64,000 nucleotides of DNA from Locusta migratoria (Eukaryota; Arthropoda; Insecta; Orthoptera; Acrididae). The translations under genes were made by a program, and so were the position numbers. Below the pieces are notes generated by a model. That model saw only the letters and a program-made list of their open reading frames with translations. It searched no databases and was not told where the DNA came from. Positions 52,250 through 62,265 of this stretch are shown in pieces. Location: NCBI GenBank assembly GCA_026315105.1, contig CM048746.1, forward strand, positions 141,652,730 to 141,716,729, read 5' to 3'. The stretch's first letter is position 1. Each line of letters starts with the position of its first letter.

Positions 52250-53772
52250 CTACGCAGGATTGAGAACCATTGGTTCTGGTGACCCTAGTATGGTGAGATC
52301 CTCGGGGGATGTGAGGATCTCCACTTCATCTTCAGAGGCCGAAGATGTGATGAAGTGTTCCTTCCGAGTCACTGAGGATTCCTCCTTCGTGTCCTTCTTC
52401 TTTGTCTTCTTTCTTCCCTTTTGCTGGTCCTTTGGTGTGAAGGGCTTCCCAGAAGTGGCATCAGGAACCTTTGAAGAGCCAGAAGCCCTTCGACCAGCAG
52501 GTTTCGGATCATTCATGGCTGGGATCCCCTGGCGCACCCAGGAAATCCCCAGAAGGGGGCGTCCCAAAGGACCCCTTCCGAGGGAGAGGTGTCGGAGGAA
52601 GAAGTTGCTTCTCTGGCTGGGGGTTGAGGACTGGTGTCCCTGATGGTTGTGGGGAAGTTGCCCCCACAACAGGTGCTGCAGCAGTAGATGGAGTGTCGCC
52701 CCCACCTAACGAGGGGGCAGTGGTAGACTTATGGCCTCTAGGGCCCACAGGAGGAGGCGATACCTTGTTAGGAGTCATACCCGTAGTGGGTGGGGACGAC
52801 GTTACAACTGCAAAAGAGGTAATCATGTTTACCTGATGGAGCCGCTCATATTTCTTTCTTGCCTCATTGTACGATAGCTGCTCCAAGATCTTGATTTCCA
52901 TTATTCTTCATTCTTTGTCTAGAACTTTACAGTCCGGAGAGCATGTTGGATGGAGCTGGTCAGTTCACACAGATGGGAGGAGGGGTGCATGGAGCGTTCG
53001 GATTGCGGCACTTAAATGAGATTTGCAGAGTATCCCATGTAGATGTAGTTGGATGTGCACATTCCCTGCACGTGGGGCTGCAAGTGCACCAGGAGGAAAT
53101 ATGCCCAAATTTCCAGCACCTGAAGCACCTCATAGGGGGCGGGACGTACGGCTTGACGTCACACCAGTAGATCATTAGCTTGACATTCTCAGGCAGGGTA
53201 TCGCCTTCGAAAGCCAGGATGAATGTACCGGTGGCAACCCTATTATCTTTTGATCGCCTATAAACACGTCTGACAAAATGGACAACTCCGCACTCCAAGT
53301 TGGTACGTAGCTCTTCATCGGACTGTGACAATAAGTCTCGGTGATAAATGACACCTTGGACCATATTGAGCGTCTTGTGGGGCGTGGCACTGACGGGAAT
53401 ATCACCCAGCACTTGTCGCAGGCCAATAATGCCCTGTACTGGGTTGGGGATGCCGTCTGTATCAGAACATCCCCACTTGTTATTTTTGAGAAAGACTCCA
53501 CATCACCATACTTGTCCTCGAGGTGGTCAGCGAAGAACTGTGGCTTGGTGGACAAGGAAGAGTCTCCATCAGTCTGGGGGGGGGGGGGGAAAAAAAAAAA
53601 CTAGGTATCGCGGCGAGTACGGATCTGAACAGTGTAAAGCTTTGTGTTCTTCCCATGGCGTAGCCAGGGAAGGGAACGCCTTAGGGCCCTATGCTGTAGC
53701 ATCAGAATCGGACTTTCCATGCTTAGAAACAGCATTTTTGCGACCGCCCACGCTATTAATTGCTTCTTTCAT
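52250..53772 (-). pseudogene. I-element ORF1: nucleic-acid-binding protein with zinc knuckles
   Basis: ATG at 53772 gives MKEAINSVGGRKNAVSKHGK, then an in-frame stop. Next come DHLEDKYGDVESFSKITSGD, GVVHFVRRVYRRSKDNRVAT, DVKPYVPPPMRCFRCWKFGH with knuckle CX2CX4HX4C, and a second knuckle CREC... that is interrupted by about 14 foreign codons (53016-53056). A Pro/Gly/Ser-rich segment and a Lys/Glu-rich C-terminus (TKKKDTKEESSVTRKEHF) end it. Several frameshifts. A long C/T run near 53579-53600 lies in its 5' part. Confidence 0.7.
53016..53056 (+). repeat. 41-base CR1-type 3' end embedded in I-element ORF1
   Basis: GCACTTAAATGAGATTTGCA and the next 21 bases match, with three differences, the 3' end of the CR1-like fragment at 2740-3245 (complement of 2762-2802). 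On the I-element sense strand it reads STWDTLQISFKCR, placed inside the second zinc knuckle. The likeliest origin is an extremely 5'-truncated CR1 insertion. Confidence 0.7.
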
Positions 53773-54170
53773 TTTCGTCCCATGAGCAGCTAGGGAAAAG
53801 AGGTCCACCCAGGCAGATCCGCACTTGCCTGTGTAAGCCTTATACAACTGAGTTGCGGCAGGTTCCTCACAGGTTGCTCGCTAGCGACTGTTCAACCTCA
53901 ACAGCCATGCATCTCATCGGCGCGTAGCACACCTTGAGATTGAAGGGTTTTTATAGAGGTATGTACCGTCCTCGTGATCCGGGCGATTAAGCCAAGATCC
54001 CCGGGCTCTGAAATGTACAACATTCCACCATCGCGCCGAACGATGGTCGTTGAAGCACGCACAGAGCTTACAGTGTAGTGGACTGTTGGCGAAACACAGC
54101 CCACGACTCAGGACCCCAAGTTCGCCAAGCCCGTACTCAGCAAATTAATGCCGAGCCCCTTAGGGGCAAA
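53773..54170 (-). promoter_or_regulatory. I-element 5' leader, probable internal promoter region
   Basis: Sequence upstream of the ORF1 start on the element sense strand. I-type elements initiate transcription at their own first base from internal sequence, so this leader is where the promoter would be. No motif was identified with confidence. An open frame (53898-54104) has no recognisable domain. Confidence 0.35.
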
Positions 54171-54930
54171 TCATAAAAGAAATAATGATTTGTCTAAGAG
54201 ACTGTAGTCTGTAGTCATAGCAGCAAAAGTAACTTCACTAGTTTATAATCTGTGTGTGTGTGTCTTGGTGTATTTTTAGTAAAGTTTAACATAAAATAAT
54301 AAAAATCACAACACAGAAGTGATGTAGTGAATTACTCTAAGCTCACAATTGATACTCAGATGTGAACTATCTTCCATCTAATATACAGCAAACAGAATTA
54401 GTTCTTCTCATAAATGGCACTAGTGATGGTATTAATACAAGCATTCATACACACAGCTCAGTCATCTGTTTACATTTCATGGTTAGAAGTTCCAGCTGTA
54501 GTGGGCGCCAACAGCTAAGTTCTCATAAATTCTTTGTGCATTGTAAGTTAGTTAATTTTTAAATTTAGCACTTTTGAAGAGGTGTATAACACGGTAGTTA
54601 ATAATTTAAGTTAGTTATTTTCAACCAGTGTTTCTTGCTGTTATTGCTGTAATAGGGGTAGGATAACTTCACTTACGGTGTCAATAACTTTTTGTGTTTT
54701 CACGTGTTCAGTTTTGTTGGTGCATCAGGGGAGACTACATTTATTTTGTTTTAGACAATCAGTAGTGTGAAGTTTTTGTAGTATTCTTATTTGCTATAGA
54801 TTAATACTGTTCATAGTAATTAGAAATTACCATAGTTAGTTCATAAAATAATATTTGTGTAGTACTAATCATAAATTACAAAACTTTGTTATTTAGTTTG
54901 TCATTTAGTAATTATAAAATTTTACCATGA

Positions 54931-55122
54931 GTGAGTAGTGGGGCCTACGCTTTCAGTTTGAGTAATGGGTTGTGGTGTGAGATTTGTATGAAGTATTTTC
55001 ATTGGGTGGAGTGCAGTGGCGAAGCCAGTAGGCATTCTAGGGAGTTCCTCTCCTGTAATTGCAGCCTATGTAGCAAGAATAAGTTCATAGAGGAAATGGA
55101 GTGTAAGATCTGTTCCCTTTAG
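54931..55122 (+). pseudogene. CR1 ORF1 PHD-type zinc finger
   Basis: SNGLWCEICMKYFHWVECSG, then a Cys-rich CNCSLCSKNK: a CX2C...HX2C...CX2C arrangement like the PHD finger at the N-terminus of arthropod CR1 ORF1 proteins. An in-frame TAG precedes the segment. A possible coiled-coil start (KFIEEMECKICSL) closes it. Such fingers may guide the element protein to chromatin; that role is an inference. Confidence 0.6.
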
Positions 55123-55162
55123 TTGCAGTTGTAAAATGCAATGGAGAAATTAGATAGGCCGA

Positions 55163-55166
<4 letters not shown>

Positions 55167-55229
<63 letters not shown>
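55167..55229 (+). repeat. (GA)n microsatellite
   Basis: Uninterrupted GA dinucleotide array of about 60 bases. Confidence 0.9.
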
Positions 55230-55231
<2 letters not shown>

Positions 55232-55249
55232 AAATATGGATATTTAAGA

Positions 55250-55420
55250 ATGTATCATAATGTAAAAATACATTTTTATTACTAGAAATCTACCGATAAC
55301 AAAGAAGTTACTTCACTCACGAGATGAGTAAATACGTATATTTACAAATATCTCGTAACATAAAATACATTTTATTACTAGAAATCTACCTCTAACAAAG
55401 AAGATACCTCACTTACTTTA
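55250..55420 (+). repeat. Local ~62-bp direct duplication
   Basis: The block TTATTACTAGAAATCTACC plus AACAAAGAAG and CACTCAC/CACTTAC occurs at about 55255-55320 and again at 55355-55416 with a few differences. Noncoding. Confidence 0.7.
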
Positions 55421-55707
55421 TTAATGAGAGAAGTGTTCATACTGAAGTACTCTATCTGTTTATACACACTTTGTTAACTGGAAGACACTAATGAAATACA
55501 TTCTTCAAGTTAATAAGTCGCATGCCAGTACTTGCATTATCGACATTCTATATATATTGATTCCTTTCATTCAACTTAGACTGAAAGCTTTCTTGGAAAT
55601 TACCGAGGAGGTATTCAGAAAGTTTCAGACTGCGAGTGAACAATAGATTTACTCAACTGTCAAGAGTTAAATGGAGAGTAGCCTCTTGTAGCTTTAGTTG
55701 GTGAAAG

Positions 55708-56294
55708 TCTAGTTTATGAGTCCATGACTAGTGCCCCGCGCAATGAATGAGACAAGTGAAAGGAGCCAATCAGGAGTCACATTTGCGCAGCCAATAAGAA
55801 ACAGCTTTAGTGTTTATGATTTGTAAACAAATAATAGTAATAGACAAGGGGATGCTATCACATACCTGATCATGCTGGAAGTGAATTTTACAGTTTTCAC
55901 ATCACAAATGTTTGCCTTCTGCGATTTCAGTCTCAACGTAACACTGCTTTCTGAATCTGCGACAAATTTGCAGAAATTAATTAATGCTGTTCTTGCTCTA
56001 TGGTCAACAGGTTCTAGATGTACCTTTGTCCGATCAATAAATCAGCTATCCTTGTGAAACAATGCCCTCGAAAACTACATCAATATTTAACAAACCTTAT
56101 AATCTTTAATCACAATCACTAAAATTCATAATGAAATCTTCCATTTCAGGCTTACAGCAATTTCAAAACTGACGCCAAATTCAATAGACATGAAACAATC
56201 CTATTGGCCATGCGAACGTGACTCCTGATTGGCTGCTTTTGCGCCTTTGCCAACATCTACAAGCCAAGCACCAGTCCAGGACTCATAAACTAGA
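55708..56294. mobile_element. 587-bp DNA element with ~110-bp inverted ends
   Basis: The left end TCTAGTTTATGAGTCC pairs with the right end GGACTCATAAACTAGA. Further in, CAATCAGGAGTCAC pairs with GTGACTCCTGATTG, and CCAATAAGAAAC with its loose complement. The interior open frame 55872-56057 has no recognisable domain. It is a non-autonomous element lying between the PHD and esterase parts of the CR1-like ORF1. Target duplication not certain. Confidence 0.75.
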
Positions 56295-56379
56295 TCTTAA
56301 CCCATAGTTATACATAACATACAGCATATCTAAGCTGCTAGGAAACCTAAAAACGGTGATAAGGGTAATAGGTAGAAGA

Positions 56380-56990
56380 AAGTAATACTATTAGGCAGCT
56401 CCCATGGCAGAGGTGTACACCATCAGTAGCAGGAAAGCAGCATTGGATCAAGTAGCTATTAACGTAGAGGAGTTATGCAGGAATTTTTCAAAAGAGGATC
56501 AGGTAGTGGAGCTGGGAATAGTCTTGATAGGGATGGAGAGTATGGCATAGGTGGCAATCTGGAAAAAAGATAGCTATGTTACTGAAACTGGTGCCATGAC
56601 TGCATTTCATGGAGCTGTTTTAGCATCATCTTACTACAGCTGTCAGGTGTATTAACATGAGGCTTGAGGAGGCATAAGACAGGGCTCACATTTTACAAGT
56701 CCAGTTGAGTCTGTCAGCAGGTCGGGTCTCACAAGGCACAGCCTGCACCTAAATAGGTTTGGGAAGGTTGGCAAAGCTTCTAGGTGACGGCATAGTGATT
56801 GGAGTAGTGGGTGTCAAAGATGTACCTTTCTTAGACAGAAGTCAGTTGATGGGTATTTCAACTTAAAGGAATCTCTTTTGGCAAATATTATGTATCCGAA
56901 TTACAGAGGAATTAGCATATTTCACGAAAATATACAAGGTATTAGACATAAAGTTAGTGACTGGTTTATGATCTGTGAATACAGATCTAT
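56380..56990 (+). pseudogene. CR1 ORF1 esterase-like segment and endonuclease start
   Basis: ILLGSSHGRGVHH near 56390 corresponds to the GDSHGR nucleophile block of the SGNH esterase-like domain in CR1 ORF1, with Ser in place of Asp. LTRHSLHLNRFGK near 56730 corresponds to the C-terminal His block. ISIFHENIQGIRHKVSDW (from about 56920) is the endonuclease N-terminus with its Asn. Several stops lie between. Frame changes occur throughout. Confidence 0.55.
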
Positions 56991-57009
56991 GTGCGGTCAG
57001 AAAAGCTTT

Positions 57010-57500
57010 ATTGATTCATATCGCCATGATAACAAATACTGTAGATTATCACGAGAACGAAAGGAAGATGCACAACTTCATACTATTCGGCGGAACCCCT
57101 CCACAGACCTGAAACTGCAAGAAGGTGAAATAATTGCAATGTGGTGTGACGTTTCTCTAAGTAAACCTAGACCTTTTATACCCGAGAGTTTAAGGAGAGA
57201 AGATTTTGACAGTATACATAATCTGTCTCATCCAGGACAAAAGGCAAGTATCAAATTGCTGAATGATCGTTTTGTTTGGCCGCAAATCAAAAGAGATTGT
57301 CAAAAGTGGACACAGATGTGCTTTGCTTGTCAGCATTGTAAGGTTCGACGTCATACAAAGAAACCATTGGGTCATTTTGAAGAACCATTGGGTTGTTTTG
57401 AACATCGATTTAGTCGGTCCGCTACCCACGTCTCAAGGGTTTCTTTATCTCGTTACAGTAATTGACCGATGTACAAGATGGGAGAGGCAAAGGTATTAAA
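57010..57500 (+). pseudogene. Orphan Ty3/gypsy integrase fragment (CsRn1-like)
   Basis: Open frame with IIAMWCDVSLSKPRPFIPES, the zinc-binding HHCC region (HNLSHPGQKASIKLLNDRFV, then CQKWTQMCFACQHCKVRRHT) and KPLGHFEEPLGCFEH, where a short internal duplication is visible. After a frameshift comes IDLVGPLPTSQGFLYLVTVI and DRCTRWER (first catalytic Asp of the DDE core). It stops there. No LTR or RT accompanies it. This is the domain missing from the gypsy element at 18.7-21.5 kb, from the same or a related family. Confidence 0.75.
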
Positions 57501-57504
57501 AGAT

Positions 57505-58219
57505 GGTGGGCGGGAATTAGAATTTAGGGGAGGTTGAGACCAGGTGGGCAACAGGAAGAGAGAATACGCTGAAGGGCTAGTTCCCATCTCCAGAGTTCTA
57601 AAGGATTGGTGTCAGTGGGAAGTATCCAGATAACCCGGACGGTGTAACACTGTGCCAAGATGTGCTGGCCATGCACCAAGGCATGCTTAAACACAGGGTA
57701 ATCCTCATTACCAACAAACACTGTCTGCCTGTGACTGTTCATGCAAATGGATAGTTTGTTGCTGGTCATTCCCACATAGAACGCCTCACAGTGCAGGCAT
57801 GTCAGTTGGTAGATCACGTGGGTACTATCGCAAGTGGCTCTGCCTTTGATCGTGTACACCTTCCGGGTTACAGAACTGGAGTAAGTGTTGGTGGAAGGGT
57901 GCAAAGGGCATGTTTTACAAAGGGAGCGATTACAAGGGTAGGAGCCAGAAGGTAGGGAAGGTGATTTGGGGATTTCATAGGGATGGACTAGGTGGTTACG
58001 GAGGTTAGGTGGGCGACAGAAAGACACTCTCGGTGGAATGGGAAGGATATCATGAAGGACGGATCTCATTTTGGGGCAGGATTTAAGGAAGTCGCATCCT
58101 TGATGGAGAGCCACATTCAGAGTCTGCTCCAGTCCCAGAAAGCATCCAGTGACAAGAGAAGAATCCCAGAAGTTCCCCTCTTGTCACCGGATACTTGTAA
58201 AGTGATGACATATTCATAG
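57505..58219 (-). pseudogene. Penelope-like element C-terminus with GIY-YIG endonuclease
   Basis: Minus strand: AFWDWSRL, LHQGCDFLKSCPKMRSVLHD, CRPPNLRNHLVHPYEIPKSP, YPCNRSLCKTCPLHPSTNTY; then the nuclease part VIYQLTCLHCEAFYVGMTSN, KLSICMNSHRQTVFVGNEDY and HALVHGQHI. The first Tyr pair (VYTIKG / VIYQL) and YVG fit the GIY-YIG pattern of Penelope-like elements, which cut target DNA without an AP-like nuclease. The upstream RT is missing. Confidence 0.75.
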
Positions 58220-58689
58220 AAAATAGTACAGTACTGCTGTCATTCGGAATAGACATCTACAGTCTAGCTTGTTGAAAATAGCACTTTGTTTGCTACGAAT
58301 CTCTCATACTAGACCATGTACATGAAAAGCATTATTATAGTTCAGTCCACTGATGTTTCTAATTTATATATCGTATGGCATACATAATTAGTCACATGAA
58401 TACTTATCCAGATATACAAAGAAAAATTATTAAAGGACTATATGTTGCCATTTCAACATAGCTTTCCACTATTGTGTACTACACAGATATAATTGGATAT
58501 CACAATCTTTTATGTAATAAATTGCATCACTCATCACTGTCAAAGTCTTCAAAATGATTCTTTTAGGCAAGTGTGGGACCTACTGATATGACATGCACAA
58601 CTGTCTGGAGTTCTGCACCAGTCAGAACAAGGTCAGTTTCAAGAGGGGGGGGGGAGCACAGGAGCACGCCCCCCCCCCCCAGACTGCCC

Positions 58690-58733
<44 letters not shown>

Positions 58734-59177
58734 TGAGTGTTAACATAACTTAATTCGACTTTTTTGTGTTATGCTTCCATTTAATTGCTTCTTGCTCTTT
58801 TTTGTCAGTAATTTACTATAGAAATAAAGTTATTTATTGTTTTGTGATTGGTTGGGAGATAAATGAGATATTGTGTATGTTTTACTCATGTGTAAATAAA
58901 GTTAAATCCTTTAACTATGTAAAAAACTGTGAATTTCAAGGGTTGCATTCGGGCTGGTGCATTGACATGTTTTCGGTAATCGGTTTATCTGATTCTTTTC
59001 CTCGACTCTAAGAAATGGTACTCCCACCCATTATAAACAGTTTTATTTGAAGCAATATGTTTCGATTTTCCAGTTATTGGAGCAAATTAGAAATTTTAGT
59101 GGCATATTTCCACACATCACATACAAAGGATTTTCATGGTAGTAGAAATTCTTCTTGAAAAACAGTCAAGTGTAATT
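58220..59177. other. No gene recognised; C/G runs and (AG)n microsatellite
   Basis: AT-rich. An imperfect hairpin of a G run and a C run flanks GAGCACAGGAGCACG at about 58645-58680, followed by an (AG)n array at 58694-58731. Short open frames lack domains. Confidence 0.4.
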
Positions 59178-59668
59178 TTCAGAATCAAATTTTCATACTG
59201 CAGTGGAGTGTGTGCTGATACGTAATTCCTGGCAGATTAAAATTGTGTGCTGTACCCGGGATACAAACCTGAGACCTTTTGACTTTTACGGGCAAGCACT
59301 CTACCGTCTGAACTATCCCGACATGCCTCACAGTCCGTCGTCACAACTTTACTGTTGCCTGTTCCTCCCTCCTTCTTTCCATACTTCACAGAAGTCCCTC
59401 TGTGAACTTTGCAGGACTAGCACTCCTGGAAGAGAGGATGTGGAGGAGACATGGCTTAGCCACGGCCTAAGGGATGTTTCCAAAATGAGGAGAATTTCTG
59501 TGAAGTTTGGTAAGTAGGAGGCGAGGTACCGGCAGAAGTAAAGTTTTGTGGACTGACTGTGAAGTGTGCCAGGATAGCTCAGATGGTAGAGCGCTTGGCA
59601 ACAAAATGGTTACAGATTTGAATCCAATTTCTGGCCCACAATTTTAATCTGCCAGGAAATTTCAAGCG
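59178..59668. mobile_element. Inverted-repeat element with a tRNA-like sequence at each end
   Basis: Ends TTCCTGGCAGATTAAAATTG (59226) and CAATTTTAATCTGCCAGGAA, less one base (to 59662), are inverted. Next to the left end, on the minus strand, is GATAGTTCAGACGGTAGAGT with a box B-like GGTTTGTATCC. Next to the right end, on the plus strand, is GGATAGCTCAGATGGTAGAG with GATTTGAATCC. The tRNA-like parts point outward. CATACTGCAGTGGAGTGTG at 59199 belongs to the same family as I remember it from insect genomes. Neither tRNA-like sequence folds convincingly as a functional tRNA. Confidence 0.7.
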
Positions 59669-60170
59669 TTATTTTGTTAATCGCGAAAGCTTTCTTGAAA
59701 ACATATCTCATTTTCCATAGCAACTTTACAATGAATGAAGATGAAATTGATGCAGTACAACACCAGCACAGGAAATATGATTTTAAGTTTTGAGGGAATA
59801 TCAAACTTCGCACGACACTCGTATTTACTGGCTGTTTGTTACTGACCCGTAATTGGGCGATCTTTTAGGTTATGCTGTTTTTCCCATTTCTGCATTGTTT
59901 GGTAATGACACAGCTACTCCGGTTACTCTACTGTTCATCCACGGTAAGTTGACGATTTGTGTGCTGGCTGTTGGCAGCAGCAAGAGGCAAGGAGCAGTGA
60001 GCCGAAGGCAGCATTGCAGTGTTGGAAACAATGTGTGCAGTAATATTTCACATCTAGGGGCATCATAATGTTGGCAGCAATCCGAAATAAATGGATATCC
60101 TTCAAGTAGTGCAGATGTTTTGTGCTGCTGGCATCACCAGGTAAAATCGTCTTCAGTTGCCAAATTAATA
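59669..60170. other. No gene recognised
   Basis: Sequence between two inverted-repeat elements. The open frame 59853-60068 has no recognisable domain. Confidence 0.35.
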
Positions 60171-60319
60171 TACTTCCATCTAATTACCAATGCACTGCCA
60201 GTTTTGACGCACTATGGCATCATTCTCAACTTCCTATGATTAAAAAACAATATTACAATGATTTAACCACATTAACCAGTGAAAAGTTTAATAATTTATC
60301 AAACCATGTGCACCACATG

Positions 60320-60497
60320 GGAAAGGCCGTGTGATCTGGGGTGCAACGTAGTGGAGTACGTCGCCACTCCCACCAGAGGTTTGAACCCTACCCTGGGCAT
60401 GGGAGTATGTTTTGTCCTAAGAACAAATTAGATTGTAAGACTAGGGACCGATGACCTTAGCAGTTTGGGTCATTCGGATTACAAACATTTGAAAATC
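60320..60497 (+). repeat. Diverged tRNA-derived SINE
   Basis: Box B-like GAGGTTTGAACCCTACC, GGGCATGGG, body GTTTTGTCCTAAGAAC and tail GGACCGATGACCTTAGCAG with an ACAAACATTTGAAA end. The head is poorly preserved. It is closer to the 31787 subfamily (CCTTAGCAG tail) than to the 33418 one. Confidence 0.75.
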
Positions 60498-60547
60498 AAT
60501 ATACACAATTTTGTGTTTGTTCTACAGTTTTGTTTATTTTTTGAATC

Positions 60548-60985
60548 AATTTTCGGCTTATTATGCCATCATCAGACATTTACTGAAGATCAGTCGAAGA
60601 ATTTGTGTTGTCAGTAAACCAGAAGTAAATTAACTTCTTTGATGGAGCAGTTAAAGTGTAAATAAACATTGGAATGAAATCTATAAATTTACTACTGTAC
60701 TAAAGTTAATTTACTTCTAGTTTGCTGGCCGCGGTGGCCAAAGGGACTGAGGCGCTTCAGTCATGGTCTGCACGGCCGTTACGGTCGGGGGTTCGAATCC
60801 CCCCTCGGGCATGGATATTTGTGCCGTCCTTAGTTGTAGGTAGTTGATAAGTTTAGGGACTGATGACCCCATAGTTAAGTCCTATAAGCTTAACAAACTT
60901 CTGGTTTACTGAAGACACAAGTTCTTTTACTGAACTTCAGTACATGTCTGATGATGGCCTAATAAACTAAAAATCTGGGTAACAA
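60548..60985. repeat. Inner fold-back element, right arm split by a SINE
   Basis: The left arm 60548-60640 (CATCATCAGACATTTACTGA, GTCAGTAAACCAGAAG) pairs with the right arm 60703-60723 plus 60897-60985 (CTTCTGGTTTACTGAAGAC, CAGTACATGTCTGATGATGG). Removing the SINE and one target copy restores a continuous right arm and a loop of about 60 bp. Confidence 0.8.
60724..60896 (+). repeat. Full-length tRNA-derived SINE inside the inner fold-back
   Basis: Same subfamily as 33418: head GGCCGCGGTGGCC, box B GGGGTTCGAATCCCCCCTCG, body GGATATTTGTGCCGTCC, tail GGGACTGATGACCCCATAG. Flanked by ACTTCTAGTTT (60713-60723) and ACTTCTGGTTT (60897-60907), a target duplication with one change. A short deletion removes part of the AGTTCATAAGTAGTTTG stretch before the tail. 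Confidence 0.92.
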
Positions 60986-61578
60986 ACAGAAAAATATGTA
61001 TTTTAATTTTCATAATGAATTTGTTCTACCAAGAAGCAACGGAAGAATCATTTAACAAACATTTGAACTTTTCTTGAAACAATATGTCCTACGTTTTTGT
61101 ACAGTCACCATTAAGTCACTTGGCTCATTTAATATGTACAAAACATTTTTCGACCATATTGTACAATTGCTTGAATTTTCAAGTGGGCAGTCTTATAGAT
61201 CAATTATACCAAAGTTGTAAATATGTAGAGAAACCTATGGCAATTTTGCATGGCTTCCTCTGTATAGGGATTCGCATACCTGGCGAAGCTCAGAATCAGT
61301 TACTTACTGAATTAAATTAAGAGCCTGAATGCTCAGTGTTCAGCTGTTGGCAAGTGTTTCATCTTTATGATGATGGATGAAACAAGTGTGACCACAGCAG
61401 AGACACAGGGCGTTCACACTCTAAATTGTTTATTATTATTATTATTTTGTAGCAAACTTAGAAAATTTACACTGTTTAATGTGATTGAATCATTTTAATA
61501 TTTTTGTGATCATAGGCATTTGAAAATGACGCCATAGTGCGCTGAAACTAATAATGCATTGGTAATTAGATGGAAGTA

Positions 61579-62265
61579 AAGAAAAAAGTTTTTTTTTCTA
61601 AGTAGCGACTGTGGCTGAGGAAAATATTTTGTGTGTTTCCTATAGCAGTTATCTGTGACAATAACTGTAATAAAATTTAACACCCATACACGTGTGTTTT
61701 AAAATTAGTCTCACAAAGCTCTTAAGGACATGTTCACCCTCCTCAGGCTAGTGCTCAACCCCCCCCCTCCGCCCCCCACCCCCAGAAAAAAAATTCTGTA
61801 TCCGCCACTGTGTCAGAAGATGATGATGGTAGATTTCCCCCATTTCTGGAGGGCATCTGCACATCCTCCATGTCCTGTTCGGATGCAGTTCAGGGTAGTC
61901 CAAATTGCCAGATGTTGGTCCTTTCTAAACATTCCACTGAATATATATTTGAGTGTTGTGCAAGAATGGTCCATTGCAATGGAGCTAAACTTCTGCCATC
62001 CCCTATATCTAATTTTAAAACATTCTTCTCAAGCTAGAGAAAGCCCAATTTATAGGAAGTAGATTGGTGGGGTGTTTACAGCACTGATAATATAGACTGT
62101 AAATATAATGTTTTCCTTAACACATTTCTCCTGCACTTTGAAATCTGCTTTCTGTTAGAATGCTCAAAACAAGGTAGTACCACTGAAAGGCAGCCAGGGA
62201 ATAAGAATATTGAGTAGAACAAAGCAAGAATTATATCAAAATGTAAAAAGAAATCAGAATCAAGC
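61579..62265. other. No gene; possible hAT-type terminus
   Basis: GTATCCGCCACTG at about 61798-61810, preceded by a C-rich tract, reads in complement CAGTGGCGGATAC, a common start of hAT-type elements. No matching partner end was found in the window. Otherwise nothing recognised. Confidence 0.35.

Larger units (their letters stand above)
48851..54170 (-). mobile_element. I-clade non-LTR retrotransposon, near full length
   Basis: Minus strand. 5' leader at about 54170-53773; ORF1 53772-52250 with zinc knuckles; ORF2 52249 to about 48870 with endonuclease, RT and RNase H, the last a hallmark of the I group. Total about 5.3 kb. Frames are broken in several places but every domain is represented. 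No target duplication resolved. Confidence 0.8.
54250..57010 (+). mobile_element. CR1-like non-LTR retrotransposon, 5' half
   Basis: Plus-strand remnants in the order expected for CR1: PHD-type finger (54931-55122), esterase-like segment (about 56380-56780) and the start of the endonuclease (56880-56990), then loss of homology. It is interrupted by a (GA)n array and by a 587-bp DNA element. The 5' boundary is uncertain; 54250-54930 is AT-rich leader without a gene. Confidence 0.6.
60171..61578. mobile_element. Outer fold-back element with ~135-bp arms, filled by later insertions
   Basis: The left arm (60171 to about 60305) and right arm (about 61445-61578) are inverted copies: TACTTCCATCTAATTACCAA pairs with the complement ending at 61578; GACGCACTATGGCATCATT pairs with AATGACGCCATAGTGCGC, and the arms continue through a CACATTAA block. 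The interior holds a SINE (60320-60495), a second fold-back (60548-60985) and a further SINE. Noncoding. Confidence 0.75.
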
